Source of the DNA: an uncultured Agathobacter sp.
GTDB taxonomy: Bacteria > Bacillota > Clostridia > Lachnospirales > Lachnospiraceae
Assembly: GCA_934365945.1 (NCBI GenBank)
Contig: CAKRNE010000002.1
Location: 186,001-250,000, forward strand
Length of the DNA: 64,000 nucleotides
Direction of reading: 5' to 3'
A program made the position numbers and the translations under genes. The notes beneath the pieces are model-generated. The model was not told the DNA's origin and made no database searches. It saw nothing but the letters and a program-made list of their open reading frames with translations. The first letter of the stretch is position 1, and every line of letters begins with the position of its first letter. Of the stretch, positions 35,882-44,267 are shown one piece after another.

Positions 35882-36826
35882 ATGGCTGAAGAGATTCCAG
35901 TATATTTATTTACCGGATTCATGGACAGTGGCAAGACTTCACTGATTAAGGATACCATTTTCGAGAATGATTTTGCAAACGGCTCAAAGGGGCTTATTAT
36001 CATGTGCGAGGATGGTGATGTGGAGTATGATATGGACAAGCTTAAGGCTGCCAATTTCCAGGTTGCAGAGATTGACTCTGAGGATGAGTTTACAGAAGCG
36101 AAGCTTAACGAGCTCAACCTGCAGTATCTGCCTGAGCAGGTATTTATAGAGTACAACGGCACATGGGGCATTGATAAGATAATAGAAGCAAAGCTGCCAA
36201 AGGGCTGGGTTATCGTGCAGTCGCTTGCCACAGTTGATTCCACCACATTTGACCTTTATATGAACAATATGCGTGCGATGATGCAGGAGCAGGTGTTTGC
36301 AAGTGATGTTGTCATATTTAACAGGACAGACGATGATACAGACAGAGGCCACTTAAGGCGTACCATCAAGAATATCAACCGCAAGGCTCAGATAGTCTAT
36401 GAGCGCAAGGACGGTACTATTGATGAGCGTCCGGAGGAGCTGCCGTTTGACATAAATCAGGATGTAATTGAGCTTTCCGATGCAGACTATGCCATCTGGT
36501 ATATGGATGCCATGGAGAATTACAAAAAGTACGATGGCAAGGTTGTCAAATTCCTTGCTCTTGTATACAATCCTGATAAGCTTAGAAAGGGCGTCATGGT
36601 ACCGGGCAGGTTTGCAATGACCTGCTGTATAGAGGACGTGACCTTTATAGGCTTTAAGTGTAAGTATGAGGATGAGAGCAGCATTCCTCACAAATCGTGG
36701 ATTACCATCACCGCAAGAGTTCATGTGGAGTTTGCGAGGGAGTACAAGGGAAAGGGACCGGTGCTTTATCCGATTTCCATCGAGCCTGCCGAGAAGCCGC
36801 AGGATGAGCTTGTATACTTCTCATAA
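35882..36826 (+). CDS. CobW-type GTPase with YcgQ/TIGR03943-like C-terminal domain
   Basis: 314 residues. The N-terminal half has a P-loop TGFMDSGKTS (11-20) and follows CobW order, but lacks the CxCC metal motif of its neighbour. From about residue 235 the sequence changes: VPGRFAMTCCIEDVTFIGF, then a WITITARVHVEF strand and a VLYPISIEPAEKPQDELVYF end. This pattern is that of the C-terminal domain of YcgQ/UPF0703 (TIGR03943) proteins, which in Bacillus are zinc-regulated partners of a permease. So this looks like a fusion of a GTPase with that domain. The fusion reading is from memory of the family and needs a profile search. Likely works with the preceding GTPase in metal handling. Confidence 0.78.
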   Translation: MAEEIPVYLFTGFMDSGKTSLIKDTIFENDFANGSKGLIIMCEDGDVEYDMDKLKAANFQVAEIDSEDEFTEAKLNELNLQYLPEQVFIEYNGTWGIDKIIEAKLPKGWVIVQSLATVDSTTFDLYMNNMRAMMQEQVFASDVVIFNRTDDDTDRGHLRRTIKNINRKAQIVYERKDGTIDERPEELPFDINQDVIELSDADYAIWYMDAMENYKKYDGKVVKFLALVYNPDKLRKGVMVPGRFAMTCCIEDVTFIGFKCKYEDESSIPHKSWITITARVHVEFAREYKGKGPVLYPISIEPAEKPQDELVYFS

Positions 36827-36844
36827 CAGATGATAATAAAAGTG

Positions 36845-36884
36845 CAGGAGCTGATTCATTAAATATGGATTGGTTCCTGTTTTT
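36845..36884 (+). terminator. Rho-independent terminator after the second CobW-type gene
   Basis: A 15-pair stem using several G-U pairs (36845-36859 with 36865-36879) followed by five T, 18 bases after the stop. Confidence 0.7.
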
Positions 36885-37028
36885 GATATAAAGTACCGGA
36901 CAAATGTCAAAAGATAACGCAATTTCATAAGCCTATAACATATTTTTATGGAATATCTAAAGAAACATATTGAAAAATTATATCATTTCATTTAAAATTA
37001 AAAAAGTATGAAATAAATTGAGTATCAG

Positions 37029-37042
37029 ATTACATATGTAAT
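37029..37042. promoter_or_regulatory. Perfect 14-base palindrome upstream of nfnA
   Basis: ATTACATATGTAAT, perfectly self-complementary, 28 bases before the nfnA start codon. It is a good size for a dimeric repressor site. It does not match the Rex or CodY consensus. Confidence 0.45.
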
Positions 37043-37070
37043 GGGATAAGATTTAACTAGGAGGAAGACT

Positions 37071-37961
37071 ATGTATCCAATAGTTCGAAAAGAAAAATTG
37101 GCTGACAACATTATCCTTATGGATATAAAGGCACCACGAGTTGCAAAAGAGTGTCTGCCTGGTCAGTTTATCATCGCAAAGACAGATGAGGTAGGAGAGA
37201 GAATCCCACTTACCATCTGTGATTATGACAGGGAAAAAGAGACTGTTACTATCGTAGTACAGACTATCGGTGCAGGAACAGAGAGAATGATGGCTCTTAA
37301 TGAGGGAGATGCATTAGAGGATTTCGTCGGACCACTCGGCTGTCCATCAGAGCTTTGTCAGGAGGGAAATCTCGAAGAGACAAAGAAAAAGCACATAGTA
37401 TTTATCGCAGGAGGACTTGGAACAGCTCCTGTATATCCACAGGTTAAGTGGCTTAAAGAGCACGGTGTGGATGCTGATGTTATCATGGGCTTTAGAAATA
37501 AGGATATCCTTTTCTATGAGGATGAGATGAAGGCTGTTGCAAAGAATCTCTATGTTTGTACAGATGATGGCTCATACGGCTTCCACGGCAACGGCAGCCA
37601 GCAGCTTCAGGCACTTGTTGATGCCGGCAATACATATGACTGCTGCGTAGCTATCGGACCTATGATCATGATGAAATTCACATGTATGCTCACAAAGAAG
37701 CTTGAGATTCCTACAATCGTTTCAATGAACCCTATCATGGTTGACGGAACAGGTATGTGTGGTGCATGTCGTCTGATGGTTGACGGACAGGTTAAGTTCG
37801 CTTGTGTTGACGGACCTGAGTTTGACGGACATCTTGTTGATTTCGACCAGGCTATGAAGAGACAGCAGCAATATAAGACAGAGGAAGGCAGAGCTAAGCT
37901 TGCCTATGAAGAGGGCGCAACACATCACGGTGGCTGCGGAAACTGCGGAGGTGACAAATAA
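37071..37961 (+). CDS. nfnA: NfnA-type subunit: NADH-dependent ferredoxin:NADP oxidoreductase
   Basis: 296 residues. An N-terminal FAD domain (LTICDYDREKETVTIVVQ), a nucleotide-binding domain (IVFIAGGLGTAPVYPQ) and a C-terminal cysteine cluster for a [2Fe-2S] centre (GTGMCGACRLMV, then FACVDGP). The protein resembles the dihydroorotate-dehydrogenase electron-transfer subunit, as NfnA does. The tail HHGGCGNCGGDK adds two more cysteines of unknown use. Together with the next gene it should form NfnAB, which bifurcates electrons between NADPH, NAD and ferredoxin in anaerobes. Its TAA shares one base with the next ATG. AGGAGGAAG precedes it. Confidence 0.88.
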   Translation: MYPIVRKEKLADNIILMDIKAPRVAKECLPGQFIIAKTDEVGERIPLTICDYDREKETVTIVVQTIGAGTERMMALNEGDALEDFVGPLGCPSELCQEGNLEETKKKHIVFIAGGLGTAPVYPQVKWLKEHGVDADVIMGFRNKDILFYEDEMKAVAKNLYVCTDDGSYGFHGNGSQQLQALVDAGNTYDCCVAIGPMIMMKFTCMLTKKLEIPTIVSMNPIMVDGTGMCGACRLMVDGQVKFACVDGPEFDGHLVDFDQAMKRQQQYKTEEGRAKLAYEEGATHHGGCGNCGGDK

Positions 37962-39352
37962 TGGAAGTCGATGTATTAAAGAGAGTACCTGTCAGAGAGC
38001 AGGATCCAAAGGTTCGTGCCACAAACTTTGAAGAGGTTTGCTACGGCTACAATAAAGAAGAGGCAATGGCAGAGGCAAGCAGATGTTTAAACTGTAAAAA
38101 TGCACAGTGTATGAAGGGCTGCCCTGTTTCTATCAATATTCCTGCATTCGTTGAGCAGGTTAAAAACGGTGATTTCACAAAGGCTTATGAGATTATCTCA
38201 GAGTCATCAGCACTTCCTGCTGTATGTGGACGTGTATGCCCACAGGAGAGCCAGTGCGAGGGCAAGTGTATCAGAGGTTTCAAGGGTGATCCTGTCTCAA
38301 TCGGAAAGCTCGAGAGATTTGTTGCTGATACAGCAAGAGAGAATGGTATCAAGCCAAAGACAGCTGCAGAGAAAAACGGCAAAAAGGTTGCTATTATCGG
38401 TTCAGGTCCTGCAGGACTTACATGTGCCGGAGACCTTGCAAAGCTTGGCTATGATGTAACTATCTTTGAGGCACTTCACGCTGCCGGCGGAGTATTAAGC
38501 TACGGAATACCGGAGTTTCGTCTTCCAAAGGACAAGGTTGTTGCGGCAGAGGTAGAGAATGTCAAGGCACTTGGCGTCAAAATCGAGACAAACGTGGTTA
38601 TCGGAAAGTCAGTTAAGATTGACGAGCTTATGGAGGAAGAAGGCTTTGAGGCTGTATTTATCGGTTCCGGAGCAGGACTTCCAAGATTCATGGGAATCCC
38701 TGGCGAGCAGGCCAACGGTGTATTCTCAGCTAACGAGTTCCTTACAAGAAATAACCTCATGAAAGCATTTAAGGAGGGTTATGAGACTCCTATCTCAAGA
38801 GGTAAAAAGGTTGTAGTTGTCGGTGGTGGAAACGTAGCCATGGACGCAGCCAGAACAGCTCTTCGTCTTGGCGCAGAGACACACATTGTATACAGACGTA
38901 GTGAGGCAGAGCTTCCTGCACGTAAGGAGGAAGTACATCACGCTAAGGAAGAGGGAGTTATCTTTGATCTCCTTGAGAACCCTACAGAGATTCTTGTTGA
39001 TGAGAATGGCTGGGTTAAGGGTGTTAAGCTTATCAAGATGGAGCTTGGAGAGCCTGATGCATCAGGACGTAGAAGCCCTGTTGAGATAGCAGGCTCTGAG
39101 TATGAGATGGAGTGCGATACAGTGATCATGTCACTTGGTACATCACCAAATCCACTTATTTCCTCTACAACAGTCGGTCTTGATACAAACAAGAGAAAGT
39201 GTATCGTAGCTACCGAGGATACAGGCGCAACCTCAAAAGAGGGCGTATTCGCAGGTGGAGATGCCGTAACAGGTGCTGCAACGGTTATTCTTGCCATGGG
39301 AGCAGGAAAAGCAGCAGCAAAGGGAATTGACGAGTTCTTATCTGCAAAATAA
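37961..39352 (+). CDS. nfnB: NfnB-type subunit (glutamate-synthase-small-chain-like)
   Basis: 463 residues, the expected size. The N-terminus holds two [4Fe-4S] cysteine sets (CLNCKNAQCMKGCP and CGRVCPQESQCEGKC), followed by FAD-binding GSGPAGLTCAG near 145 and NADP-binding VVGGGNVAMDAA near 290, with a final GGDAVTGAATVILAMGAGK. This is the GltA/GltD-like fold also annotated as NADPH-dependent glutamate synthase, but its partner upstream is an NfnA-like flavoprotein and no large GltB chain is near. NfnAB is the better reading. Translation is coupled to nfnA. A strong terminator follows. Confidence 0.9.
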   Translation: MEVDVLKRVPVREQDPKVRATNFEEVCYGYNKEEAMAEASRCLNCKNAQCMKGCPVSINIPAFVEQVKNGDFTKAYEIISESSALPAVCGRVCPQESQCEGKCIRGFKGDPVSIGKLERFVADTARENGIKPKTAAEKNGKKVAIIGSGPAGLTCAGDLAKLGYDVTIFEALHAAGGVLSYGIPEFRLPKDKVVAAEVENVKALGVKIETNVVIGKSVKIDELMEEEGFEAVFIGSGAGLPRFMGIPGEQANGVFSANEFLTRNNLMKAFKEGYETPISRGKKVVVVGGGNVAMDAARTALRLGAETHIVYRRSEAELPARKEEVHHAKEEGVIFDLLENPTEILVDENGWVKGVKLIKMELGEPDASGRRSPVEIAGSEYEMECDTVIMSLGTSPNPLISSTTVGLDTNKRKCIVATEDTGATSKEGVFAGGDAVTGAATVILAMGAGKAAAKGIDEFLSAK

Positions 39353-39387
39353 TATAGAGCTTAAAGCATTATTTATGATGCATCATA

Positions 39388-39428
39388 AAAAAGCTTCCGG
39401 AAGGATTTGATCCAGCCGGAAGCTTTTT
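39388..39428. terminator. Strong terminator between nfnB and the convergent aminotransferase
   Basis: Perfect 13-base inverted repeat (39388-39400 and 39416-39428) with A run on the left and T run on the right, usable from both sides. A separate 12-base palindrome ATGATGCATCAT lies just upstream (39375-39386). Confidence 0.9.
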
Positions 39429-39492
39429 GGTTATACGTTTAGAAAATTTATATACTAAGTTATATGTTATGTTTATATAAAGGCAGTTAGCA

Positions 39493-40581
39493 TCATTGTG
39501 TCAGACAATTAATAAGCCTTGTGTTATCCTCTGGCTTCATTATACAAAAGCGTATGAAGCGCTCCTCAAGCCCCGAGAAGGTAGAGCAGTCTCTTATCAT
39601 CATACACTGCCTGATGGCACGTTCAAAGAGAGTATGTGCATCTGTATTTTCATCAAGTATCTTAAGCAGATAGAAATTGCTGTAGGATGGATAAAGCTTG
39701 AATTTATGTGATTCCTCTATCAGCCGTCTACATCTGGTTTTCTCTGAAAGTATCAGGCTTCTTGTTTTATTTATATATTCCTCATCCAAAAACATGGTTT
39801 CGCCTGCGACGACGGCGAGTGAGTTAATCATCCATGGATTTTTGTTTGTGTTTATGTCTGTAAGAATTTGTGAATTTGATGTGATGGCATAGCCCAGACG
39901 CAGTCCCGGAGTGGCAAAAAACTTTGATGTGCCGCGCAGTATAATCACATTGTCAAACAAGGCTGTCAGAGGGATCGCCGAAAGCTCGTCCACATCCGGC
40001 ACAAACTCTATATATGTCTCGTCAATCATCACATAGGTATTTGTCTCTTTGCAGTGGGTTAAAACCTTCTTAAGCTCATCCGGTGTGATAAGGCTGCCTG
40101 TCGGATTGTTTGGGTTACAGATGATGACAAGGTCGGTATCCGCTGTAATTGCAGAGATGAATCCATCCGGATTAATCCTAAAATCATCCTCTTCCTTAAG
40201 AAAATAGTAGGAGATATCACTGCCGTTTATCCTTAGGTCACGCTCGTATTCAGAGTAAGTAGGACCTAACAGGAGAGTCCTTTTAGGAGCTGTAATCTGA
40301 ATGAAAAGTGAGATGAGCTCCGTGCATCCATTTCCGACTGTTATGTGATTGAAATCACATTTGCAGTAGCTGCCGATAGCCTTTCTGAGGGAAGTATACT
40401 CCCTGTCAGGGTATTTTGTGATTGCATCAATGCGCTCAGAAAGCGCTGTCTTTAGTTTACCGGATTCACCGAGTGGGTTGACATTTGCTGCAAAGCTCAC
40501 AATGTTTTCTTTCTTTATACCATATATTTTTTCTATTTTTTCAAGGTCACTGCCGTGAAAATGCTCCTTTTGTTCTATCAT
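39493..40581 (-). CDS. Class I/II PLP aminotransferase (HisC / CobD-like)
   Basis: 362 residues from the ATG at 40581, chosen because AGAAAGGAAA precedes it and because the longer reading would run through the divergent promoters. PLP-dependent fold type I: NPNNPTG (156-162), DETY with Asp187, Schiff-base Lys220 (GTSKFF) and a late Arg (ERFIRF). The start HGSDLEKIEKIYGI and FAANVNPLG resemble CobD L-threonine-phosphate decarboxylases as well as histidinol-phosphate aminotransferases. No his or cob gene lies beside it, so the substrate is open. It faces the DUF5717 gene across a 115-base spacer with overlapping promoters. Confidence 0.85.
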   Translation of the reverse strand: MIEQKEHFHGSDLEKIEKIYGIKKENIVSFAANVNPLGESGKLKTALSERIDAITKYPDREYTSLRKAIGSYCKCDFNHITVGNGCTELISLFIQITAPKRTLLLGPTYSEYERDLRINGSDISYYFLKEEDDFRINPDGFISAITADTDLVIICNPNNPTGSLITPDELKKVLTHCKETNTYVMIDETYIEFVPDVDELSAIPLTALFDNVIILRGTSKFFATPGLRLGYAITSNSQILTDINTNKNPWMINSLAVVAGETMFLDEEYINKTRSLILSEKTRCRRLIEESHKFKLYPSYSNFYLLKILDENTDAHTLFERAIRQCMMIRDCSTFSGLEERFIRFCIMKPEDNTRLINCLTQ

Positions 40582-40600
40582 TAGCTGTAATTTCCTTTCT

Positions 40601-40628
40601 GATTTGCATTGCAACAGCATTGCAAATC
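40601..40628. promoter_or_regulatory. Inverted-repeat operator candidate in the divergent spacer
   Basis: Left arm GATTTGCATTGC (40601-40612) and right arm GCATTGCAAATC (40617-40628), 12 bases each with one mismatch and a 4-base loop. It covers the -35 of the rightward promoter and the leader of the leftward aminotransferase transcript. Confidence 0.55.
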
Positions 40629-40637
40629 GTATATAAT
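40609..40637 (+). promoter_or_regulatory. Rightward promoter of the DUF5717 cluster
   Basis: TTGCAA (40609-40614), 17-base spacer and a perfect TATAAT (40632-40637), 59 bases before the DUF5717 start codon. It overlaps the inverted repeat. Confidence 0.7.
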
Positions 40638-40641
40638 TTAC

Positions 40642-40670
40642 ATTATATAAATATGTATATAAAAAATCAA
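40642..40670 (-). promoter_or_regulatory. Leftward promoter of the aminotransferase
   Basis: On the reverse strand TTGATT (40670-40665), 17-base spacer and perfect TATAAT (40647-40642). The two -10 boxes of the divergent promoters are four bases apart, so polymerase can occupy only one at a time. Confidence 0.65.
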
Positions 40671-40696
40671 CATTTAACGTAAACGGGGTAACAATT

Positions 40697-43600
40697 GTGC
40701 GAGCACGTATAGGGCAGATAGCTGCAGGCAGAATTAATGGCACGAAACCGATTTTAGCGTTTTCAGAGGAGACAATAGACCTTTCGGTCATTGAGGGAAG
40801 AAGTGAAGCAGGAAGCTTTGCTATAGAAAGTACGAATCAGATAAAAATCCGTGGTATAGTATATTCGACTAATCCCAGGATGGAGTGTCTGAATCCGCAT
40901 TTCGAGGGCGAGAAAGTCAGGATTCGTTATCAATTTAACAGTAAGGGTCTCACGGAGGGCGATACCTGCGAGGGCAGATTTGTGATTGTATGTAATCAGA
41001 TAGAGTACAGTCTTTCTTTTTGTGCAAGAATCACAAGGCTTTATGCGGAAACCTCTGTGGGGGTAATCAAAAATCTTGATGATTTTACAAAGCTTGCCCA
41101 AAGTAACTGGACAGAGGCATATCATCTTTTCTATAACAGGAATTTTCTTAATATTCTATCAGAGGATATGGTTATTGAGAGCATGATTTACCGTGGGATT
41201 ATGGCTGCTAAGCCGTCTTCACGCAATATGGAAGAGTTTTTGGTCGGTATTCATAAGAAACAGCCGGTCTCAATAAAGGTTGACAAAACAAAGGAGGAGT
41301 TTTCAGCTTCGTCTGAAAATCAAAGTGGCAGCTTTGAGATTACACGCATGAACTGGGGATATGCGGAGATTCATGTGCGTACTGACTGTGAGTTTATTAA
41401 GCTGTCAAGACAGGTGCTGACCTTTGATGAGTTTATCGGAAAAACCTATATCTATAGCTATATAATTGATAATGAGCGTATGCATGCAGGAAATAATTTT
41501 GGACGTATTTTTATTGAATGTATACATCAGACATTTACGATAGAGGTTACAGCGCGTGCAAATGAAAATAAGAACAACAATAAAAGTAACAATAAAAGCA
41601 TAAGAAATGATATTAAAGAGAGCATGGTTGGCATTACACAACTGTATCAAAGCTACAGATTAAAGAGAATCGTCACCGGAGTATGGGCCAATGAGACAAT
41701 AGAGGATCTTAAGCATCTGCATGCACTTTGTCCAAAGGAGCCTCTTTATGAACTGATGAAGGCACAGGCGTATATTATAAACCGTCAGCGTCAGGAAGCA
41801 GAATGGATTCTTAATGATTTTAAGAGAGACTTTAGTGATAAAAAAGCTCCTGTATGGGGATATTATCTGTATTTAAAGACTCTGCTGGAGCGCGAGCCGT
41901 CATATGTTGACAGGATGACTCATGAGATTGAGCTTATTTTTTATGAAAATCCTGATAGCAGTCTTCTTTTCTGGGTTCTTCTGTTTTTGAGAGAGCAGTA
42001 TTTTGATAATGATGCAGGTAAGCTTAAGGACATCAGATACTGGATATTGAATGGGTGCTCATCACCGTTTATGTATGTAGAGGCATATTATCTGATGTGG
42101 AAGGATCCGTATCTGTTAAAGGAGCTTGGCACGTTTGAGCTTCGGATTTTAGGTTGGGCAGTAAAGAACAAGGCATTAAGTAAAGAGCTTGCAGAGCAGA
42201 TATTCGAGGTGGTGGAGCTCTCATCGGGTTTTGAAAAAAAGGTATTTGATTTACTCACAGCAGCCTATGAAGTTTGTCCGTCTGACGAGTATATTGGCAT
42301 TATATGCAGTTATTTAATTAAGGGACAGCAGAACGATGTCAGATATCATGAATGGTTTGAAAAGGCAATAGAGCTTAAGCTTAGAATAACAGGGTTATAT
42401 GAGTCATTTCTTATCACAATGGAGGACAGACAGATTTCTACGGTTCCTGATATTGTGCAGATGTATTTTCAGTATGATAATAAGCTGCCATATCGTAAGC
42501 TTGCCGTGCTTTACAATAATATAATAGCAGCCAAAACAAAAAAACCGGAAATATATCATAAATACCGCAGTACCATGACACGCTTTGCAATGGAACAGGC
42601 AAAACAGTCACATATGGATGATAATCTTGCGGTGCTTTATGACGATATGCTTGAGCTTGGTTTTATCAATGATGAGTTAGCAGTTTCTTTATCAGATATT
42701 ATATTTTCATATAAGCTGATAGTGTTTGACAGGCATATTGTAAGAGCTGTTATTTACCAGAGCCAGATGAAGAATCCGCAGATAGTGCCGGTTATTGATC
42801 AGACAGCATATTTTCAGTTGTTTTCAGACCGGTATGTCATCTTGTTTGAGGATGAAAAGGGGTACCGGTATGTGGACAGCATCTCATATCGTATGCAAAG
42901 ACTTATGAATCCGGAAAAATATCTGGACAAGTGTCTTTTTTATGCGCCAAATGAGCTTTCATATATAGCATTTCATCTTAAAGATGTTACAGATTATTCC
43001 GCACTTAAGGAAAGCGACAGCATATATTTTAAACAGATAATTTACAATAAAGAATTTTCTGATTCCTATAGGGATAAAATGATTGCTGTAATCCTTAAAT
43101 ATTGTCGTATTCATGATAAAGAGGATGATATAAAGCAGCTTCTGCAGGGCATTGATTGCGAGCTTTTGTCTGCTGCAACGAGAAGATATCTGATTGAAAT
43201 GCTTGTGGAAAACCATATGTTTGAAAGGGCATATGATATCGTGCAGGAGTATGGAATAGATCAGATGTCTGCAGCCTCTAAGGTTACGCTTTGTGAGAAT
43301 GCGCTTGCTGCATGTCAGGAGGAAGATGAGTTTATGCTCAGGCTTTCTGCATCAGCTTTTATGACAGGAAAATATAATGATACAATGCTTAAATATCTTT
43401 GTGATAATTACTCCGGCCCTACGGATATGATGATAGATTTGTGGACTGCGTCAAGACGGTTTTCTGTATCATCAATCAGACTTGATGAAAGGATTATAGA
43501 GCAGGCTTTATATACAGGCAGAGATTTGACCGGAATTTCCGAAATATTCATGTCTTATTATGACAAGGGTGGCAATGATATGCTTGTGCTGGCATATATT

Positions 43601-44251
43601 TCAGTGCTGGCACATAATTATCTGCTTTCAAATATTTCGGATTGTGATTTTATTTTTGATATTATTGAAAACAGATATGTATGCAGACGCACTCTTAATG
43701 ATGCGTGTAAGCTTGCACTTTTAAAGCATATGTCGGTAAAAGGCCAAATATCAGCCGCGGAATATGAGATAGAGGATGCTTTGCTTGACTACTATATCTG
43801 CCATAATATGTATTTTAATTTTTTTGCAAAGCTTGACTACAGACTGGTGCAGAAATATTATCTATATGATAAAGTCTTTCTTCAATATATGGCTACGGAG
43901 GAGAATTGCCGTGTGGTACTGCATTACAGTCGTGATGAGGACGGGGATGATTTTACAGAGGAGGAGCTGCAGCCAGTTTATGGCAGGATTTATGTCAAAA
44001 CCTTTGTCATGTTCTTTGGCGAGATGATCAGGTATTATATTACACAGGAGAGTGACGGAAGGGTATTAATTAAAGAGAGCAGCAGACTCACCTGCAACAA
44101 CATATATGGTGGAGCTGACCACAGCAGATATAATCTTACAAATGAAATAATAATATCAAATACACTGCTGGATGATGAAACACTTTGCAATAATGTCAGT
44201 GAATACCGCAAAAAGGACAGCCTGACAAAGCAGATTTTTACACTGATGTAA
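40697..44251 (+). CDS. DUF5717-family giant protein, predicted alpha-solenoid
   Basis: 1184 residues, starting at a GTG. The N-terminal 300 residues are beta-rich and contain two similar segments (around 20-110 and 200-290; compare FAIESTNQIKIRG and FEITRMNWGYAEIHVRTD), typical of Ig-like modules. From about 305 to 1000 the sequence is almost all helix pairs with TPR-like spacing (LHALCPKEPLYELMKAQAYIINRQRQEAEWIL), ending in a beta-rich C-terminus. No signal peptide or membrane helix. I recognise the family as DUF5717 and know no function. It is the first of four genes on one strand with gaps of 16, 8 and -11 bases, which points to one complex. Confidence 0.82.
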   Translation: MRARIGQIAAGRINGTKPILAFSEETIDLSVIEGRSEAGSFAIESTNQIKIRGIVYSTNPRMECLNPHFEGEKVRIRYQFNSKGLTEGDTCEGRFVIVCNQIEYSLSFCARITRLYAETSVGVIKNLDDFTKLAQSNWTEAYHLFYNRNFLNILSEDMVIESMIYRGIMAAKPSSRNMEEFLVGIHKKQPVSIKVDKTKEEFSASSENQSGSFEITRMNWGYAEIHVRTDCEFIKLSRQVLTFDEFIGKTYIYSYIIDNERMHAGNNFGRIFIECIHQTFTIEVTARANENKNNNKSNNKSIRNDIKESMVGITQLYQSYRLKRIVTGVWANETIEDLKHLHALCPKEPLYELMKAQAYIINRQRQEAEWILNDFKRDFSDKKAPVWGYYLYLKTLLEREPSYVDRMTHEIELIFYENPDSSLLFWVLLFLREQYFDNDAGKLKDIRYWILNGCSSPFMYVEAYYLMWKDPYLLKELGTFELRILGWAVKNKALSKELAEQIFEVVELSSGFEKKVFDLLTAAYEVCPSDEYIGIICSYLIKGQQNDVRYHEWFEKAIELKLRITGLYESFLITMEDRQISTVPDIVQMYFQYDNKLPYRKLAVLYNNIIAAKTKKPEIYHKYRSTMTRFAMEQAKQSHMDDNLAVLYDDMLELGFINDELAVSLSDIIFSYKLIVFDRHIVRAVIYQSQMKNPQIVPVIDQTAYFQLFSDRYVILFEDEKGYRYVDSISYRMQRLMNPEKYLDKCLFYAPNELSYIAFHLKDVTDYSALKESDSIYFKQIIYNKEFSDSYRDKMIAVILKYCRIHDKEDDIKQLLQGIDCELLSAATRRYLIEMLVENHMFERAYDIVQEYGIDQMSAASKVTLCENALAACQEEDEFMLRLSASAFMTGKYNDTMLKYLCDNYSGPTDMMIDLWTASRRFSVSSIRLDERIIEQALYTGRDLTGISEIFMSYYDKGGNDMLVLAYISVLAHNYLLSNISDCDFIFDIIENRYVCRRTLNDACKLALLKHMSVKGQISAAEYEIEDALLDYYICHNMYFNFFAKLDYRLVQKYYLYDKVFLQYMATEENCRVVLHYSRDEDGDDFTEEELQPVYGRIYVKTFVMFFGEMIRYYITQESDGRVLIKESSRLTCNNIYGGADHSRYNLTNEIIISNTLLDDETLCNNVSEYRKKDSLTKQIFTLM

Positions 44252-44267
44252 AGAGGAAAGGATACAG

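Noticed and set aside
37961-39352. Glutamate synthase small subunit (GltD)
   Set aside because: No large subunit is nearby, and the coupled upstream gene is an NfnA-type flavoprotein, so NfnB fits better.
39375-39386. ATGATGCATCAT palindrome as an operator
   Set aside because: It lies in a short 3' spacer between convergent genes, next to a terminator, where a control site would have nothing to control.
40582-40791. A 70-residue N-terminal extension of the aminotransferase
   Set aside because: It would run through both divergent promoters and into the DUF5717 coding region; the ATG at 40581 has a proper ribosome-binding site and matches the family start.
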